Shown: positions 16,532-25,523, counted from the stretch's first letter. The stretch is DNA of 64,000 bases from Allobosea sp. BH3 (GCF_025499465.1 NZ_JAIMCA010000004.1:1-64000); one strand, 5' to 3'. The notes: a model not told the origin generated them from the sequence alone. Numbers and translations are program-made.

Positions 16532-16609
16532 TGACAGGCGTGCCCTTGCCCCGCTCTTCTCGTAGGCATCGCGGGAGGGGTCCCGACGGTCTGGGTAGGG
16601 GATCGAAAC

Positions 16610-17455
16610 TTGGCGAAAGGCAGCGGCTCGGCAGCGATCCAGGCGAACGGAGCGCAGCTCTCGGCACGCCTTATCGTCGGTGCGCTGATGGTGGTCGCCA
16701 TCGCGCTGATGACCGTTCCGCTGCTGATGACCGCCTATATGAGCGTCTTCGCCGACGGTGTGGTGACCTTCCCCCCGAGCGGCTACACCCTGTCCTGGTA
16801 CGGCAAGCTCGCCGAGTTCCCGAAATTCGGGCAGGCGCTTGGGACGAGCCTCAAGGTTGCGGCCGCAGCGACTCTGCTGAGCCTCCTGATCGGTGTGCCG
16901 GCGAGCATCGCGCTGGTGCGCCTGAGCTTTCCCGGTCGCGGCCTGCTCAACGTGCTGCTCCTCTCGCCGCTGACCGTGCCGGGCGTCGTCATCGGGCTCG
17001 GCCTCTATGTGCTGCTGGTCGAGGTCGAGATCCGCAGCGAGCTTCCTTTGACCGGCTCGGACGGCGTGCTGATCCTCGCCCATCTGCTCATCACCACGCC
17101 CTGGGTGGTTCGGCTCTGCGTCGCCAATCTGATCCAGCTTGACCGCTCGATCGAGGAGGCGGCGGCCAATCTCGGTGCCCCGCCCGGCCGCGTGCTCTGG
17201 AGCGTGACGCTGCCGATGATGCGCCAGGGCATCGTCGCCGCGGCGCTTTTCGCCTTCATCGTCTCCTTCGAGAACATCGAGATGACGCTGTTCCTGATCA
17301 GCCCGGGCACGATCACCTTCCCGATCTCGGTGCTGCAATATCTCGAATACCGCTTCGATCCGCTCGTCGCTTCGGTGGTGGTGGTCCAGACCGCCGTCAT
17401 CGCGCTGCTGCTGTTGGCGATCGATCGTTACGTCAAGCTGAGCAAGGTCGTGTAA
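16610..17455 (+). CDS. ABC transporter permease (PotC-like)
   Basis: A 281-residue inner-membrane permease with six hydrophobic segments. The coupling-loop sequence EEAAANLGAPPGRVLWSVTLPMM (about 183-205) is the EAA motif of spermidine/putrescine-type importers. Translation starts at TTG 16610 after a GGGG tract; no ATG or GTG gives the expected N-terminus. It is first in a rightward operon and partners with the PotB-like permease encoded three genes later. The two permease genes are separated by the ATPase and binding-protein genes, an uncommon order. Confidence 0.92.
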   Translation: MAKGSGSAAIQANGAQLSARLIVGALMVVAIALMTVPLLMTAYMSVFADGVVTFPPSGYTLSWYGKLAEFPKFGQALGTSLKVAAAATLLSLLIGVPASIALVRLSFPGRGLLNVLLLSPLTVPGVVIGLGLYVLLVEVEIRSELPLTGSDGVLILAHLLITTPWVVRLCVANLIQLDRSIEEAAANLGAPPGRVLWSVTLPMMRQGIVAAALFAFIVSFENIEMTLFLISPGTITFPISVLQYLEYRFDPLVASVVVVQTAVIALLLLAIDRYVKLSKVV

Positions 17456-18552
17456 TGAGCCAGGACGCCTATCTGCGTATCGAGGGGTTGACCAAGGCCT
17501 ATGGCGCGACCACGGCCGTGCAGGACGTCAACATCGAGGTCAGCCGCGGCGAGATGATCGTGCTGCTCGGCCCCTCCGGCTGCGGCAAGACCACCACTCT
17601 CAGGCTCGTCGCCGGCTTCGTCGAGGCGACGCGCGGGCGCATCCTCGTCGAGGGCGAGGACTATGCCGCGCTGCCGCCCTACCGGCGCGAGATGGGCATG
17701 GTGTTCCAGAGCTATGCGCTCTTCCCGCATCTCACGGTGGCGCAGAACATCACCTTCGGCCTGCGTATGCGCAAATTGCCCAAGGCCGAGATCGCCCGGC
17801 GTCTCGACGAGGTGCTGGAGATGGTCAAGCTGACGCCGATGGCCGACCGCTATCCCCGCCAGCTCTCCGGCGGCCAGCAGCAGCGAGTGGCGCTGTCTCG
17901 TGCGCTAGCCATCCGCCCGAAGGTGCTGCTGCTCGACGAGCCACTCTCCAACCTTGACGCCAATCTGCGCCAGTCCGTGGCGCGCGAAATCCGCCAGCTC
18001 CAGAAGGCGGCCGGCCTGACCGCCCTGATGGTCACGCACGACCAGGACGAGGCCATGACCATGGCCGACCGGCTGGTGCTGATGAGCGAGGGCAAGGTCC
18101 AGCAGATCGGCTCGCAGGAGGAGCTCTACGAGCAGCCCCTCAACCCCTTCGTCGCCCGCTTCATCGGCCACAGCAACCTCGTCGCGGGCGAGTTGGTCGA
18201 TGCCGACACCTTCCGCCTGCCCGGCGGAGCCGTGCTGAAACTGGCCGGCCGCTACACGCAGAGAGGCCCGCACACGCTGGCGCTGCGGCCCGAGCGCGTG
18301 CGCCTGCACGGGCCTGCGGACGACGCCCCGCCCCGCGCCACCGTTCAGGTCGAGGATGCGACCTATGTCGGCGGCCACGTCGATTACCTGCTCGGTTTCG
18401 CAGGCGGGGGCAGCCTCGCCTTGCACGAACCGACCGGCGCCTCGGGTTCCGCGCGCCGCGCGACGGGCGAGACCGTCACCATCACCTGGGACGGACTCAG
18501 CGAGCGTCTCTTCGGCAGCGATGATGCCGCTGTCGCCGCTCAGGCTGCCTGA
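17455..18552 (+). CDS. ABC transporter ATP-binding protein (PotA-like)
   Basis: A 365-residue ATPase. Walker A is GPSGCGKTT (about 38), the Q-loop is in VFQSYALFPH, the signature is LSGGQQQR, Walker B is VLLLDEPLSNLD and the H-loop is VTHDQDEA. About 120 C-terminal residues form a TOBE-type regulatory domain (LALRPERVRLHGP onward). Its ATG overlaps the TAA of the preceding permease by one base. The long form with TOBE domain is typical for polyamine and related importers. Confidence 0.94.
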   Translation: MSQDAYLRIEGLTKAYGATTAVQDVNIEVSRGEMIVLLGPSGCGKTTTLRLVAGFVEATRGRILVEGEDYAALPPYRREMGMVFQSYALFPHLTVAQNITFGLRMRKLPKAEIARRLDEVLEMVKLTPMADRYPRQLSGGQQQRVALSRALAIRPKVLLLDEPLSNLDANLRQSVAREIRQLQKAAGLTALMVTHDQDEAMTMADRLVLMSEGKVQQIGSQEELYEQPLNPFVARFIGHSNLVAGELVDADTFRLPGGAVLKLAGRYTQRGPHTLALRPERVRLHGPADDAPPRATVQVEDATYVGGHVDYLLGFAGGGSLALHEPTGASGSARRATGETVTITWDGLSERLFGSDDAAVAAQAA

Positions 18553-18604
18553 AGCGCCCAATCGAAGCGACGATCAGAAAACCAGAACGAGGGGATCACA
18601 GACC

Positions 18605-19657
18605 ATGACCGAACTGTTCAAGCCCAGCCGACGTTCCATCCTCACCCTGGCAGCAGGCGCCGCCGCCACGCCTTTCGCCCCCGCAATCCTGCGCGCCCAG
18701 CAGGCCTCGGGAACGGTCGTGATGAGCACCTGGGGCGGCGACTACGCCAAGCTCCTGACGCAGAACATCGACAATCCGCTGCTCAAGCCCAAGGGCATCG
18801 AGGTTGTGCAGGATGCCGGCACGGAGCCGACCCGCGTCGCCAAGGCGATCGCCCAGCGCCGCCTGCCACGCGGCAGCGTCGACGTGATCTCGGTCCAGGC
18901 GCCGGCCGCCTTCGACCTCGAAGAAGCCGGCATGCTGGAGCCGCTCGACGAGAGCAAGGTCCCGAACCTGAAGTACGTCCAGAAGACCTTCGCGACGCCC
19001 TACTCGATCCCCCATATCTACAGCCCGCAGGTCATCGCCTATAGCCCGGAGCGCGTGAAGGAGCCGCCGAAAAGCTTCTCCGACCTCACCAGCGAACGCT
19101 ATGTCGGCAAGGTCGGCATCCTCGACAACAGCTACATCTGGGTCGCCATGGCGGCGGCGCTGAAGGAACAGGGTGACGCCGGCAAGATCGCCGAGGTCAA
19201 GGCGGTCATGGAGAAGCTCATCAAGAGCGGCGCCAAGACCTACACCTCCACGGAAGCCTTCGCGCCCGGCATCAAGTCGGGCGAGATCGATGTCGGCCTG
19301 GTCTGGTTTGCGCGCGTGCTGTTCTGGTCCAAGGGCGGCGTCGAGATGAAGGCGGCCTTCCCGGCGGAAGGCTGCCTGACCTATGTCTCCAGCATGGCCG
19401 TGCTCAAGAACGCACCGAACAAGGCTGCCGCCTTCGCCTATCTCAATGCGGCGCTCGAGCCGGCCGCGCAGCGCGGCTTCGCCGACAGCATGGGCTACCA
19501 TCCGACCATCACCAACGCGGCGCTCGAAGGCGATGTCGCCCAGCGCCTCGCCCTGCCCGAGCCGGCGCCCAAGCTGATCCCGGCCCCCTACCCGCAACTC
19601 AGCGCCGTGCGCGACGACATGAACGACTGGTGGCGTCGCCTGCTGGAGCGTCGCTGA
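18605..19657 (+). CDS. ABC transporter substrate-binding protein (PotD-like)
   Basis: A 350-residue exported binding protein. The N-terminus holds a twin-arginine type signal (SRRSILTLAAGAAATPFAPAI, cleavage near LRA-Q). Mature landmarks are TVVMSTWGGDYAKLLTQNI and YSIPHIYSPQVIAYSPERV, as in the spermidine/putrescine-binding family. ATG 18605 is preceded by GAGGGG. Family members bind polyamines, opines, taurine-like or other amine compounds, so the ligand is open; neighbouring amide hydrolases suggest an amide or gamma-glutamyl conjugate. Confidence 0.92.
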   Translation: MTELFKPSRRSILTLAAGAAATPFAPAILRAQQASGTVVMSTWGGDYAKLLTQNIDNPLLKPKGIEVVQDAGTEPTRVAKAIAQRRLPRGSVDVISVQAPAAFDLEEAGMLEPLDESKVPNLKYVQKTFATPYSIPHIYSPQVIAYSPERVKEPPKSFSDLTSERYVGKVGILDNSYIWVAMAAALKEQGDAGKIAEVKAVMEKLIKSGAKTYTSTEAFAPGIKSGEIDVGLVWFARVLFWSKGGVEMKAAFPAEGCLTYVSSMAVLKNAPNKAAAFAYLNAALEPAAQRGFADSMGYHPTITNAALEGDVAQRLALPEPAPKLIPAPYPQLSAVRDDMNDWWRRLLERR

Positions 19658-19659
19658 CC

Positions 19660-20514
19660 ATGACGAAACGCCGGCCCGAGGGGCTCACCGCTACGCTGCT
19701 CATCGGGCCGGCGACCATGGTCGTCCTGCTCTCGCTCGTCCTGCCGCTGGCGCTGCTCGCCCGCTACAGCATGAACCGCTACGACCGCCGCACCTTCATG
19801 GTGGAGGCGTTCACACCCGAGAACTACCTGCGCTTCGTCACCGACCCGTTCTATACGGGCGTGCTCTGGACCACCTTCAGCATCGCCATCGTCACGACGC
19901 TGCTCTGCCTCATCCTCGGCTTCCCGGTCGCCTACAAGCTCGCCCGCTCGCAGAGCCGCTGGAAGTCGATCGGCGTCCTGCTCGTCATCCTGCCGCTCTT
20001 CATCGGCAGTACGGTCCGCGCGCTGGGCTGGATGGGCGTGCTCGGGCGCGGCGGCATCGTCGACGCAATCTACGGCGCGCTCGGCGGCAGCGGCATCTCG
20101 CTGCTGAACTCCTCCTTCGCCGTCGCGCTCGGCATCCTCTCGATCAACCTGCCCTATATGATCCTGACGCTGCAGAGCGTGATCGAGGGCATCGACGCCC
20201 GCGTTGAGGAGGCGGCCGACAGCCTCGGCGCCTCGCCGCCGCGACGCTTCTGGCATGTCGTGCTGCCGCTCGCCCTGCCCGGTATCGGCACCGGCGGCAT
20301 CCTGGTCTTCATCCTGGCGATGAACGCCTATGCCACGCCCTTCCTGCTCGGCGGCGCCCGCTTCCAGATGATGGCGCCGATGCTGTATCGGGAGTTCGCA
20401 GTCAACAACAACTGGCCTTTCGCCGCGGCGATCGCCTTCATCCTGATGCTGACGACGTTGACGCTCACAGCGGCATCCAGCCTGTTGGTCCAGCGCCGCT
20501 ACCGCGCTCATTGA
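19660..20514 (+). CDS. ABC transporter permease (PotB-like)
   Basis: A 284-residue inner-membrane permease with six hydrophobic segments. The EAA loop EEAADSLGASPPRRFWHVVLPLALPG is clear near residue 185. ATG 19660 lies 2 bases after the binding-protein stop. It completes the importer with the PotC-like permease at 16610. Confidence 0.93.
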   Translation: MTKRRPEGLTATLLIGPATMVVLLSLVLPLALLARYSMNRYDRRTFMVEAFTPENYLRFVTDPFYTGVLWTTFSIAIVTTLLCLILGFPVAYKLARSQSRWKSIGVLLVILPLFIGSTVRALGWMGVLGRGGIVDAIYGALGGSGISLLNSSFAVALGILSINLPYMILTLQSVIEGIDARVEEAADSLGASPPRRFWHVVLPLALPGIGTGGILVFILAMNAYATPFLLGGARFQMMAPMLYREFAVNNNWPFAAAIAFILMLTTLTLTAASSLLVQRRYRAH

Positions 20515-20530
20515 GACATCCAGCCCCATC

Positions 20531-21247
20531 ATGATCGAGCTTCAGCCGCGCAACCCGCTTCCGCAATTCCGGCAGACGGTCACCGGCGCGGCCGTAACGG
20601 AGCTCAGGCGGCGCATCCTCTCCGGCTCGGTCGCGGCCGGCGAGGCGCTGCGGCAGGACGCGCTCGCCCGCGAGTTCGGCATCAGCCGCATCCCGATCCG
20701 CGAGGCTTTCCGCCAGCTCGCGGCGGAAGGCCTCGTCACGCTGCACCCGCATCGCGGAGCGGTGGTGACGGCGCTGTCCGCCTCCGACATCGCCGAGCTG
20801 TTCGACTTGCGTGCCATGCTGGAGCCGGACCTGATCCGCCGCGCCGTGCCACGCCTCCAGCAGGGCGACTTCCTGCGCGCCGAGCAGATCCTCACCGAAT
20901 ATGCCGAGGCGATCCGCGTCGGCGATCTCGACGCCTGGGGCGAACTCAACACCGAATATCACCTCGCGCTCTACCGCGCCGCCGACCGCCACCAGACGCT
21001 CGATCTCGTCCGCATGCTGCTCGCCAATACGGATCGCTACACCCGCGTCCAGCTCGCCATGTCCGAGGGTGCCACCGCCCGCGCCAAGGCCGAGCACGCC
21101 GCCCTGCTCGATCTCTGCCGCAGCGGCGACGCCGACGGAGCGGCGCAGCTCACGCTGGAGCACGTCCTCGCCGTCAGGCACGACCTTCTGCGGCTTCTCG
21201 CGCCGCCGGAACCCGCATCGGACATTCCGCAGGCACCGGCCGACTGA
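20531..21247 (+). CDS. GntR family transcriptional regulator (FCD domain)
   Basis: A 238-residue regulator: a winged helix-turn-helix (LAREFGISRIPIREAFRQLAAEGL) and a C-terminal FCD domain with the usual helices. It is similar along its length to the regulator at 12548. It lies 16 bases after the permease gene and inside the operon it probably controls. The likely operator is at 16519-16531 in the divergent promoter. Confidence 0.91.
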   Translation: MIELQPRNPLPQFRQTVTGAAVTELRRRILSGSVAAGEALRQDALAREFGISRIPIREAFRQLAAEGLVTLHPHRGAVVTALSASDIAELFDLRAMLEPDLIRRAVPRLQQGDFLRAEQILTEYAEAIRVGDLDAWGELNTEYHLALYRAADRHQTLDLVRMLLANTDRYTRVQLAMSEGATARAKAEHAALLDLCRSGDADGAAQLTLEHVLAVRHDLLRLLAPPEPASDIPQAPAD

Positions 21248-21292
21248 CCGGCGCCCTCGCCTTTACGCAGCACCAATGAGGACGGAACAGAT

Positions 21293-22504
21293 ATGACGAT
21301 TGGAGTGGGTGGGTCGAGCTTCGAGGCGGAGCTCGCCAAGCTGAAGCCGATGACCGACGGCATCGAGCCGATCACGGTCAAGGAATACAAGGCGCGCATC
21401 GCCAAGGCGCAGGCGCTGCTGCGCGAGCAGGGCCTGCAGGCGCTCTATCTCGATACCTCGACGAGCCTGGCCTACTACACGGGCATCCAGCTCAACCTGA
21501 CCGAGCGCCTGCACGGCGCCATCATCCCGGTCGAGGGCGAGGTGGTCTATCTCAGCCCCACCTTCGAGGAGCCCAAGACCCGCGAATACATGAAGTTCGG
21601 CGACGACGTCCGCTGCTGGGAAGAGCACGAGGACCCGACCGAACTGGTCATCGATACGATCCGCAGTCTCGGCTACGAGAGCGGCCAGGTCGCGCTCGAC
21701 CCGCACACCCCCTTCTTCATCGTCGACGGGCTGCGCAAGGCCGGCAACCGCTTCTCGTTCACCCATGGCAACACCATCACGGCTGCCTGCCGCCAGCTGA
21801 AGTCGGCAGCCGAGATCGCCCTGATCCAGCGCGCCATGGACATCACCATGGAGGTGCACCGCGCCGCGGCCCGCACGCTGCAGGTCGGCATCACCACCGC
21901 GCAGCTGAAGCAGTTCCTGGATCAGGCGCACCGCAAGCTCGGCATGAACTGGACCAGCGGCGCCGCCCAGTTCGGCGAGGCGACCGCCTATCCGCACGGC
22001 GTGCCCTATGAGCAGACCCTGGCCGATGGCGACATGGTGCTGATCGACATGGGCACCAAGGTCGGCGGCTACCGCTCAGACATCACCCGAACCTATGTCT
22101 TCGGCGAGCCAACCGACCGCCAGCGCGAAATCTGGGACCTGGAGAAGCGGGCGCAGCTCGCGGGTTTCGCGGCGGCCAAGCTCGGCGCGCCCTGCGAGAA
22201 CGTCGACTTCGGCGCCCGCGGCGTCATCGAGGCGGCCGGCTACGGCCCCGGCTACAAGGTGCCCGGCCTGCCGCATCGCACCGGCCACGGGCTCGGCCTC
22301 GACGTCCATGAGGAATCCTTCATGGTGAAGGGCAACAAGACCCCGCTCCAGGCCGGCATGTGCTTCTCGATCGAGCCGATGATGTGCATCTACGGGGAGT
22401 TCGGCGTCCGCCTCGAGGACATCGCCTATATGACCGAGGACGGCGCCCGCTGGTTCACCGAGCCCTCCCATACGGTCGATGACCCCTTCGCTTACGAGGC
22501 CTGA
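21293..22504 (+). CDS. M24 family metallopeptidase (Xaa-Pro peptidase/creatinase-type)
   Basis: A 403-residue two-domain protein. An N-terminal creatinase-like domain is followed by a pita-bread catalytic domain. The five metal ligands are all present: Asp in LIDMGTKV, Asp in YRSDITRTYVF, His in HRTGHGLGLDVHE, Glu in FSIEPMM and Glu in VRLEDI. The family includes prolidases, creatinase and ectoine hydrolase, so it cleaves an imide or amide bond. It is the last gene of the polyamine-type transporter operon, 45 bases after the GntR gene, and probably processes the imported compound. Confidence 0.9.
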   Translation: MTIGVGGSSFEAELAKLKPMTDGIEPITVKEYKARIAKAQALLREQGLQALYLDTSTSLAYYTGIQLNLTERLHGAIIPVEGEVVYLSPTFEEPKTREYMKFGDDVRCWEEHEDPTELVIDTIRSLGYESGQVALDPHTPFFIVDGLRKAGNRFSFTHGNTITAACRQLKSAAEIALIQRAMDITMEVHRAAARTLQVGITTAQLKQFLDQAHRKLGMNWTSGAAQFGEATAYPHGVPYEQTLADGDMVLIDMGTKVGGYRSDITRTYVFGEPTDRQREIWDLEKRAQLAGFAAAKLGAPCENVDFGARGVIEAAGYGPGYKVPGLPHRTGHGLGLDVHEESFMVKGNKTPLQAGMCFSIEPMMCIYGEFGVRLEDIAYMTEDGARWFTEPSHTVDDPFAYEA

Positions 22505-22536
22505 GACGGCAAACTTCCGGCTAGTCCCGGCGGATC

Positions 22537-22590
22537 GGGCGCGGACTCTTCAGCAGGCCGCGCCCGCATTGCTTGCTGCGCCGGCGCAGC
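22537..22590. terminator. Two hairpins after the M24 peptidase gene
   Basis: The 8-bp stem GGGCGCGG/CCGCGCCC (22537-22565) begins 32 bases after the stop, followed by a perfect 16-base palindrome GCTGCGCCGGCGCAGC (22575-22590). No T-run follows, so termination would need Rho. The placement at the end of the operon supports a 3' end role. Confidence 0.4.
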
Positions 22591-22792
22591 CCGCCCTAGC
22601 CGCGAAGCCGGGCATCCACTAGAAAATGGGGACACGGATGTTTCGGAACTCGTCGTGCTCCCATTTCGACCCTCTCGACCGGCGCCATGGCCGGCTCGGC
22701 CCACCACAGACCCGGGCGTAAGCGCGACGCTGTCGGGAACGTTCGGCATGCGGCTTGGTTTGATGCTTCAATCGCGTCTCATGGAGGTCCCG

Positions 22793-23086
22793 ATGAGACA
22801 TGTCGCGCTAGCGGCTTTTCTCGCTCTGGCGGCCGCGACGGCCGCCGACGCCCAGACACGCCCGTCCACCGTCTCCCGCCCCTGCGCGGCGAGCCAGCGC
22901 GACGTACAGGTGCATGGCGCCATCGTGCTCGGCACCGGCGGCTATACCTATGATCGCTTCGTCGCCAATCGCAGCTTCTGCCAGTTCGATGAAGGCTTGG
23001 ACCCGGCCTGGGTCCCCAGCCGGGACCAGCAGGCCTGCTTCGTGGGCTATCGCTGCAAGTCGCAGTCGCGCTGGTTCGAAGATTGA
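22793..23086 (+). CDS. Small secreted cysteine-containing protein, unknown function
   Basis: A 97-residue protein. ATG 22793 has GGAGG 5 bases upstream and is followed by a signal peptide (MRHVALAAFLALAAATAADAQ). The mature part of about 76 residues has four Cys (PCAAS, FCQFD, ACFVG, RCKSQ), suggesting two disulfides in the periplasm. I do not recognise the family. The preceding 288 bases hold the terminator hairpins and a loose inverted repeat but no gene. Confidence 0.75.
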   Translation: MRHVALAAFLALAAATAADAQTRPSTVSRPCAASQRDVQVHGAIVLGTGGYTYDRFVANRSFCQFDEGLDPAWVPSRDQQACFVGYRCKSQSRWFED

Positions 23087-23105
23087 GCGGCTGCGCCAGA
23101 TTCGC

Positions 23106-23558
23106 ATGAACGACCGAACCCATCTTCTGTTGCTCGCGTCACGCTGCGAGGCTTCGAGCAAGCCTGACCGCATGCTGGACGCCGATATCTACGAGGCTCT
23201 CGGCTACACCGTGCGGCGCAAGCCCACGCGGCTCGCGACGCGCCGGACGCCCGCCGGCGGCATCTACCAGCACGGCGGCTTCTGGAAGACGCTCGGCGCC
23301 GTCAGCGCCGATATCGACGTCGCGATCTCACTGCTGCGGCATAGGGCGCCCGGCTGGAGCTGGAGCCTGCAATGCCTGGCGGGCGAAGAGGCGATGGCCT
23401 TCCAGGCGCTCGTCGCAGAATGCTCCGGTCAGGGCGCGATGGGTTCGCTCGCGCTCTGCGCCGCCATGCTGAGGGCGCTGGCCCGGCGCGATCCGCCCTC
23501 CCCCGTCGAAACAGAGGAATCGGAAGCCGGCTCCGATGCGCGCCTCACGGAAACTTGA
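23106..23558 (+). CDS. Hypothetical protein, resembles a small phage-associated family
   Basis: A 150-residue soluble protein beginning 19 bases after the previous stop. The opening LLLLASRCEASSKPDRMLDADIYEALGY and the later SADIDVAISLL resemble, from memory, a short family common in alphaproteobacterial phages and gene transfer agents, whose function is unknown. The C-terminal part (SLALCAAMLRALARRD) is helical. No other phage gene is nearby, so if the link is right it is a domesticated or isolated copy. Its stop overlaps a candidate operator at 23555-23569. Confidence 0.7.
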   Translation: MNDRTHLLLLASRCEASSKPDRMLDADIYEALGYTVRRKPTRLATRRTPAGGIYQHGGFWKTLGAVSADIDVAISLLRHRAPGWSWSLQCLAGEEAMAFQALVAECSGQGAMGSLALCAAMLRALARRDPPSPVETEESEAGSDARLTET

Positions 23559-23569
23559 CCATCGGTCAA
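23555..23569. promoter_or_regulatory. Palindrome upstream of the MBL-fold gene, candidate operator
   Basis: TTGACC-ATC-GGTCAA is a perfect 6-bp inverted repeat 63 bases before the MBL-fold start. TTGACC also fits a -35 hexamer. Palindromes of the TTGACC/GGTCAA type are often bound by TetR-family regulators. No TetR gene lies in this window. Confidence 0.4.
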
Positions 23570-23632
23570 TCGCTTGCAGTTGAATGCTGGCACGCCATGG
23601 CTAGTCTGCTGCCGGTTCCGAGGGGGAAAATC

Positions 23633-24619
23633 ATGCAGGAAGCCTATATCTCGCGCCGCGCCGCTCTCGCGGGCGCCAGCGCCCTCGTTGCTGCGACGAC
23701 ACTCGATCTGCCCGGCCTCGCCTACCCGGCCCAAGCACAAGGAACGCCCGTGAATCAGGCTCCCGGTTTCTACCGCTACAAGATCGGCGACATCACGCTG
23801 ACGGCGATCAATGACGGCTTCGCCAGGCGCCCGCTCGAGGGCTTCGTCCGCAATGCCGAACTCGCCGACGTCAAGAAGGCGATGGAGCAGGCCTTCCTGC
23901 CCCAGGATGCGCTGAACATCACCTTCACCACCCTGGCGATCCAGAGCGGCGGCAAGCTCACCCTGATCGACACCGGCAACGGCGATTCGGGCGCGCCGAC
24001 CTCGGGCGCCTGGATGACGAACTTCAAGGCCGCCGGCTTCGATCCGAAGGACGTCTCCACCGTCGTGTTCAGCCATTTCCACGGCGACCACATCAACGGC
24101 TTCCGGCTCAAGGACGGCACGGCCGTCTTCCCGAATGCCGAAGTCATGGTTCCGGCGGCCGAATGGGCCTTCTGGATGGACGACGCCAAGGCGAGCGCCG
24201 CGCCCGAAGCCATGAAGGGCGCCTTCGCCGGTGTCCGTCGCGTCTTCTCGCCGATCGCCAAGGATGTGAAGCAGTTCGAGGCCGGCAAGGAAATCTTGCC
24301 CGGCATTACTGCGATCGCCGCTCCGGGCCACACGCCCGGTCACACCGTCTTCGCCGCCACCTCCGGCAGCGGCAAGCTGATGATCATGTCGGACACGACC
24401 AACCACCCGGCTCTCTTCGTCCGCAATCCGGACTGGTCGGCCGTCTTCGACATGGACGGCCCGCAGGCTGCCGCCACCCGCCGCAAGCTGCTGGACATGG
24501 TCACCGCCGAGCGGATGCAGGTCGCCTTCTACCATGCGCCCTTCCCGGCCGTCGGCCATATCGGCAAGGCCGGCAACGGCTTCGAGATGGTACCGGTGCA
24601 GTGGAGCACGGCTCTCTGA
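23633..24619 (+). CDS. MBL-fold metallohydrolase with twin-arginine signal
   Basis: A 328-residue protein. ATG 23633 follows AGGGGG at 6 bases. The N-terminus is a twin-arginine type signal (ISRRAALAGASALVAATT). The metallo-beta-lactamase motif is HFHGDH (148-153), with further ligands in APGHTPGHT, MSDTTNHPAL and FYHAPFPAVGH, so a binuclear zinc site is likely. It would act in the periplasm as a hydrolase; family members include lactonases and esterases, and the substrate is unknown. A clear terminator follows. Confidence 0.9.
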   Translation: MQEAYISRRAALAGASALVAATTLDLPGLAYPAQAQGTPVNQAPGFYRYKIGDITLTAINDGFARRPLEGFVRNAELADVKKAMEQAFLPQDALNITFTTLAIQSGGKLTLIDTGNGDSGAPTSGAWMTNFKAAGFDPKDVSTVVFSHFHGDHINGFRLKDGTAVFPNAEVMVPAAEWAFWMDDAKASAAPEAMKGAFAGVRRVFSPIAKDVKQFEAGKEILPGITAIAAPGHTPGHTVFAATSGSGKLMIMSDTTNHPALFVRNPDWSAVFDMDGPQAAATRRKLLDMVTAERMQVAFYHAPFPAVGHIGKAGNGFEMVPVQWSTAL

Positions 24620-24644
24620 CCGACAGCCTCTGTCGCTCGATTGA

Positions 24645-24672
24645 AGGCCGGGCGCCCTGCCCGGCCTTTTTC
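24645..24672 (+). terminator. Intrinsic terminator after the MBL-fold gene
   Basis: A perfect 9-bp stem, AGGCCGGGC and its complement, has a 5-base loop and is followed by TTTTT. It lies 25 bases after the MBL-fold stop. This is the clearest intrinsic terminator in the window. Confidence 0.85.
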
Positions 24673-24749
24673 GTTCGGTGACCTCGCGACGCGCCATCCT
24701 TGCGTGCTAAGCCTGCGCGCTATTGCAGGGCCTGCGTTCAGGACACGCC

Positions 24750-25523
24750 ATGACCGATCGATACGGCGCGATTTCCTTCGTCGCCAGCGAAACCCCTGAA
24801 GCGCAGGCCGCGCTCGACAAGCTGGTCGAGCGCTATGGCAATCCGGACCCGGCCGAGGCCGATGTCGTGGTCGCGCTCGGCGGCGACGGGCTGATGCTGC
24901 AGACGCTCCACCGCTTCCTCGGCACCGGCAAACCGATCTACGGCATGAACCGCGGCTCGGTCGGCTTCCTGATGAACGAATTCAAGGAGCGTGGCCTGCG
25001 CAAGCGGCTGGAGGCCGCGCAACGCAGCATCGTGCACCCGCTCTCGATGCTGGCGGTCGACCGCAAGGGCGGCACGGTGCAGGCCAAGGCCATCAACGAG
25101 GTTTCGCTGCTGCGCCGCTCCTATCAGGCCGCGAAGCTGCGCATTTCCGTCGATGGGCAGGAGCGTCTGCCGGAGCTGATTGCCGACGGCGTTCTGCTCG
25201 CCACGCCCGCGGGCTCCTCGGCCTACAACCTCTCGGCCAATGGCCCGATCCTGCCTCTCGACGCACCGCTGCTCGCGTTGACCCCGATTTCGGCGTTCCG
25301 GCCGCGTCGCTGGCGCGGAGCGCTGCTGCCGGACCACGCCAAGGTGCTGATCGAGGTGCTGGAGGCGGACAAGCGGCCGGTCAGTGCTGTCGCCGATCAC
25401 ACGCAGATCGACGAAGTCAGCATGGTGGCCATCGAGATCGACCGCAATGTCGACCTCGTCATGCTGCACGATCCCGGCCACAGTCTGGACGAGCGCATCC
25501 TGCGGGAGCAGTTCGGCTACTGA
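24750..25523 (+). CDS. nadK: NAD kinase
   Basis: A 257-residue cytoplasmic enzyme that phosphorylates NAD to NADP. The family signature GGDG is in [14 protein letters not shown] (44-47), followed by [14 protein letters not shown], a conserved NE motif in [10 protein letters not shown], and [20 protein letters not shown] in the NAD-binding domain. The length suits the short proteobacterial form. ATG 24750 starts the expected N-terminal strand ([11 protein letters not shown]). It is convergent with the DUF2336 gene, six bases away. Confidence 0.95.
   Translation: MTDRYGAISFVASETPEAQAALDKLVERYGNPDPAEADVVVALGGDGLMLQTLHRFLGTGKPIYGMNRGSVGFLMNEFKERGLRKRLEAAQRSIVHPLSMLAVDRKGGTVQAKAINEVSLLRRSYQAAKLRISVDGQERLPELIADGVLLATPAGSSAYNLSANGPILPLDAPLLALTPISAFRPRRWRGALLPDHAKVLIEVLEADKRPVSAVADHTQIDEVSMVAIEIDRNVDLVMLHDPGHSLDERILREQFGY

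Noticed and set aside
22623..22672. AAATGGG...CCCATTT inverted repeat as a regulatory RNA
   Set aside because: The arms are only 7 bases and about 28 bases apart, with no further pairing or supporting context.
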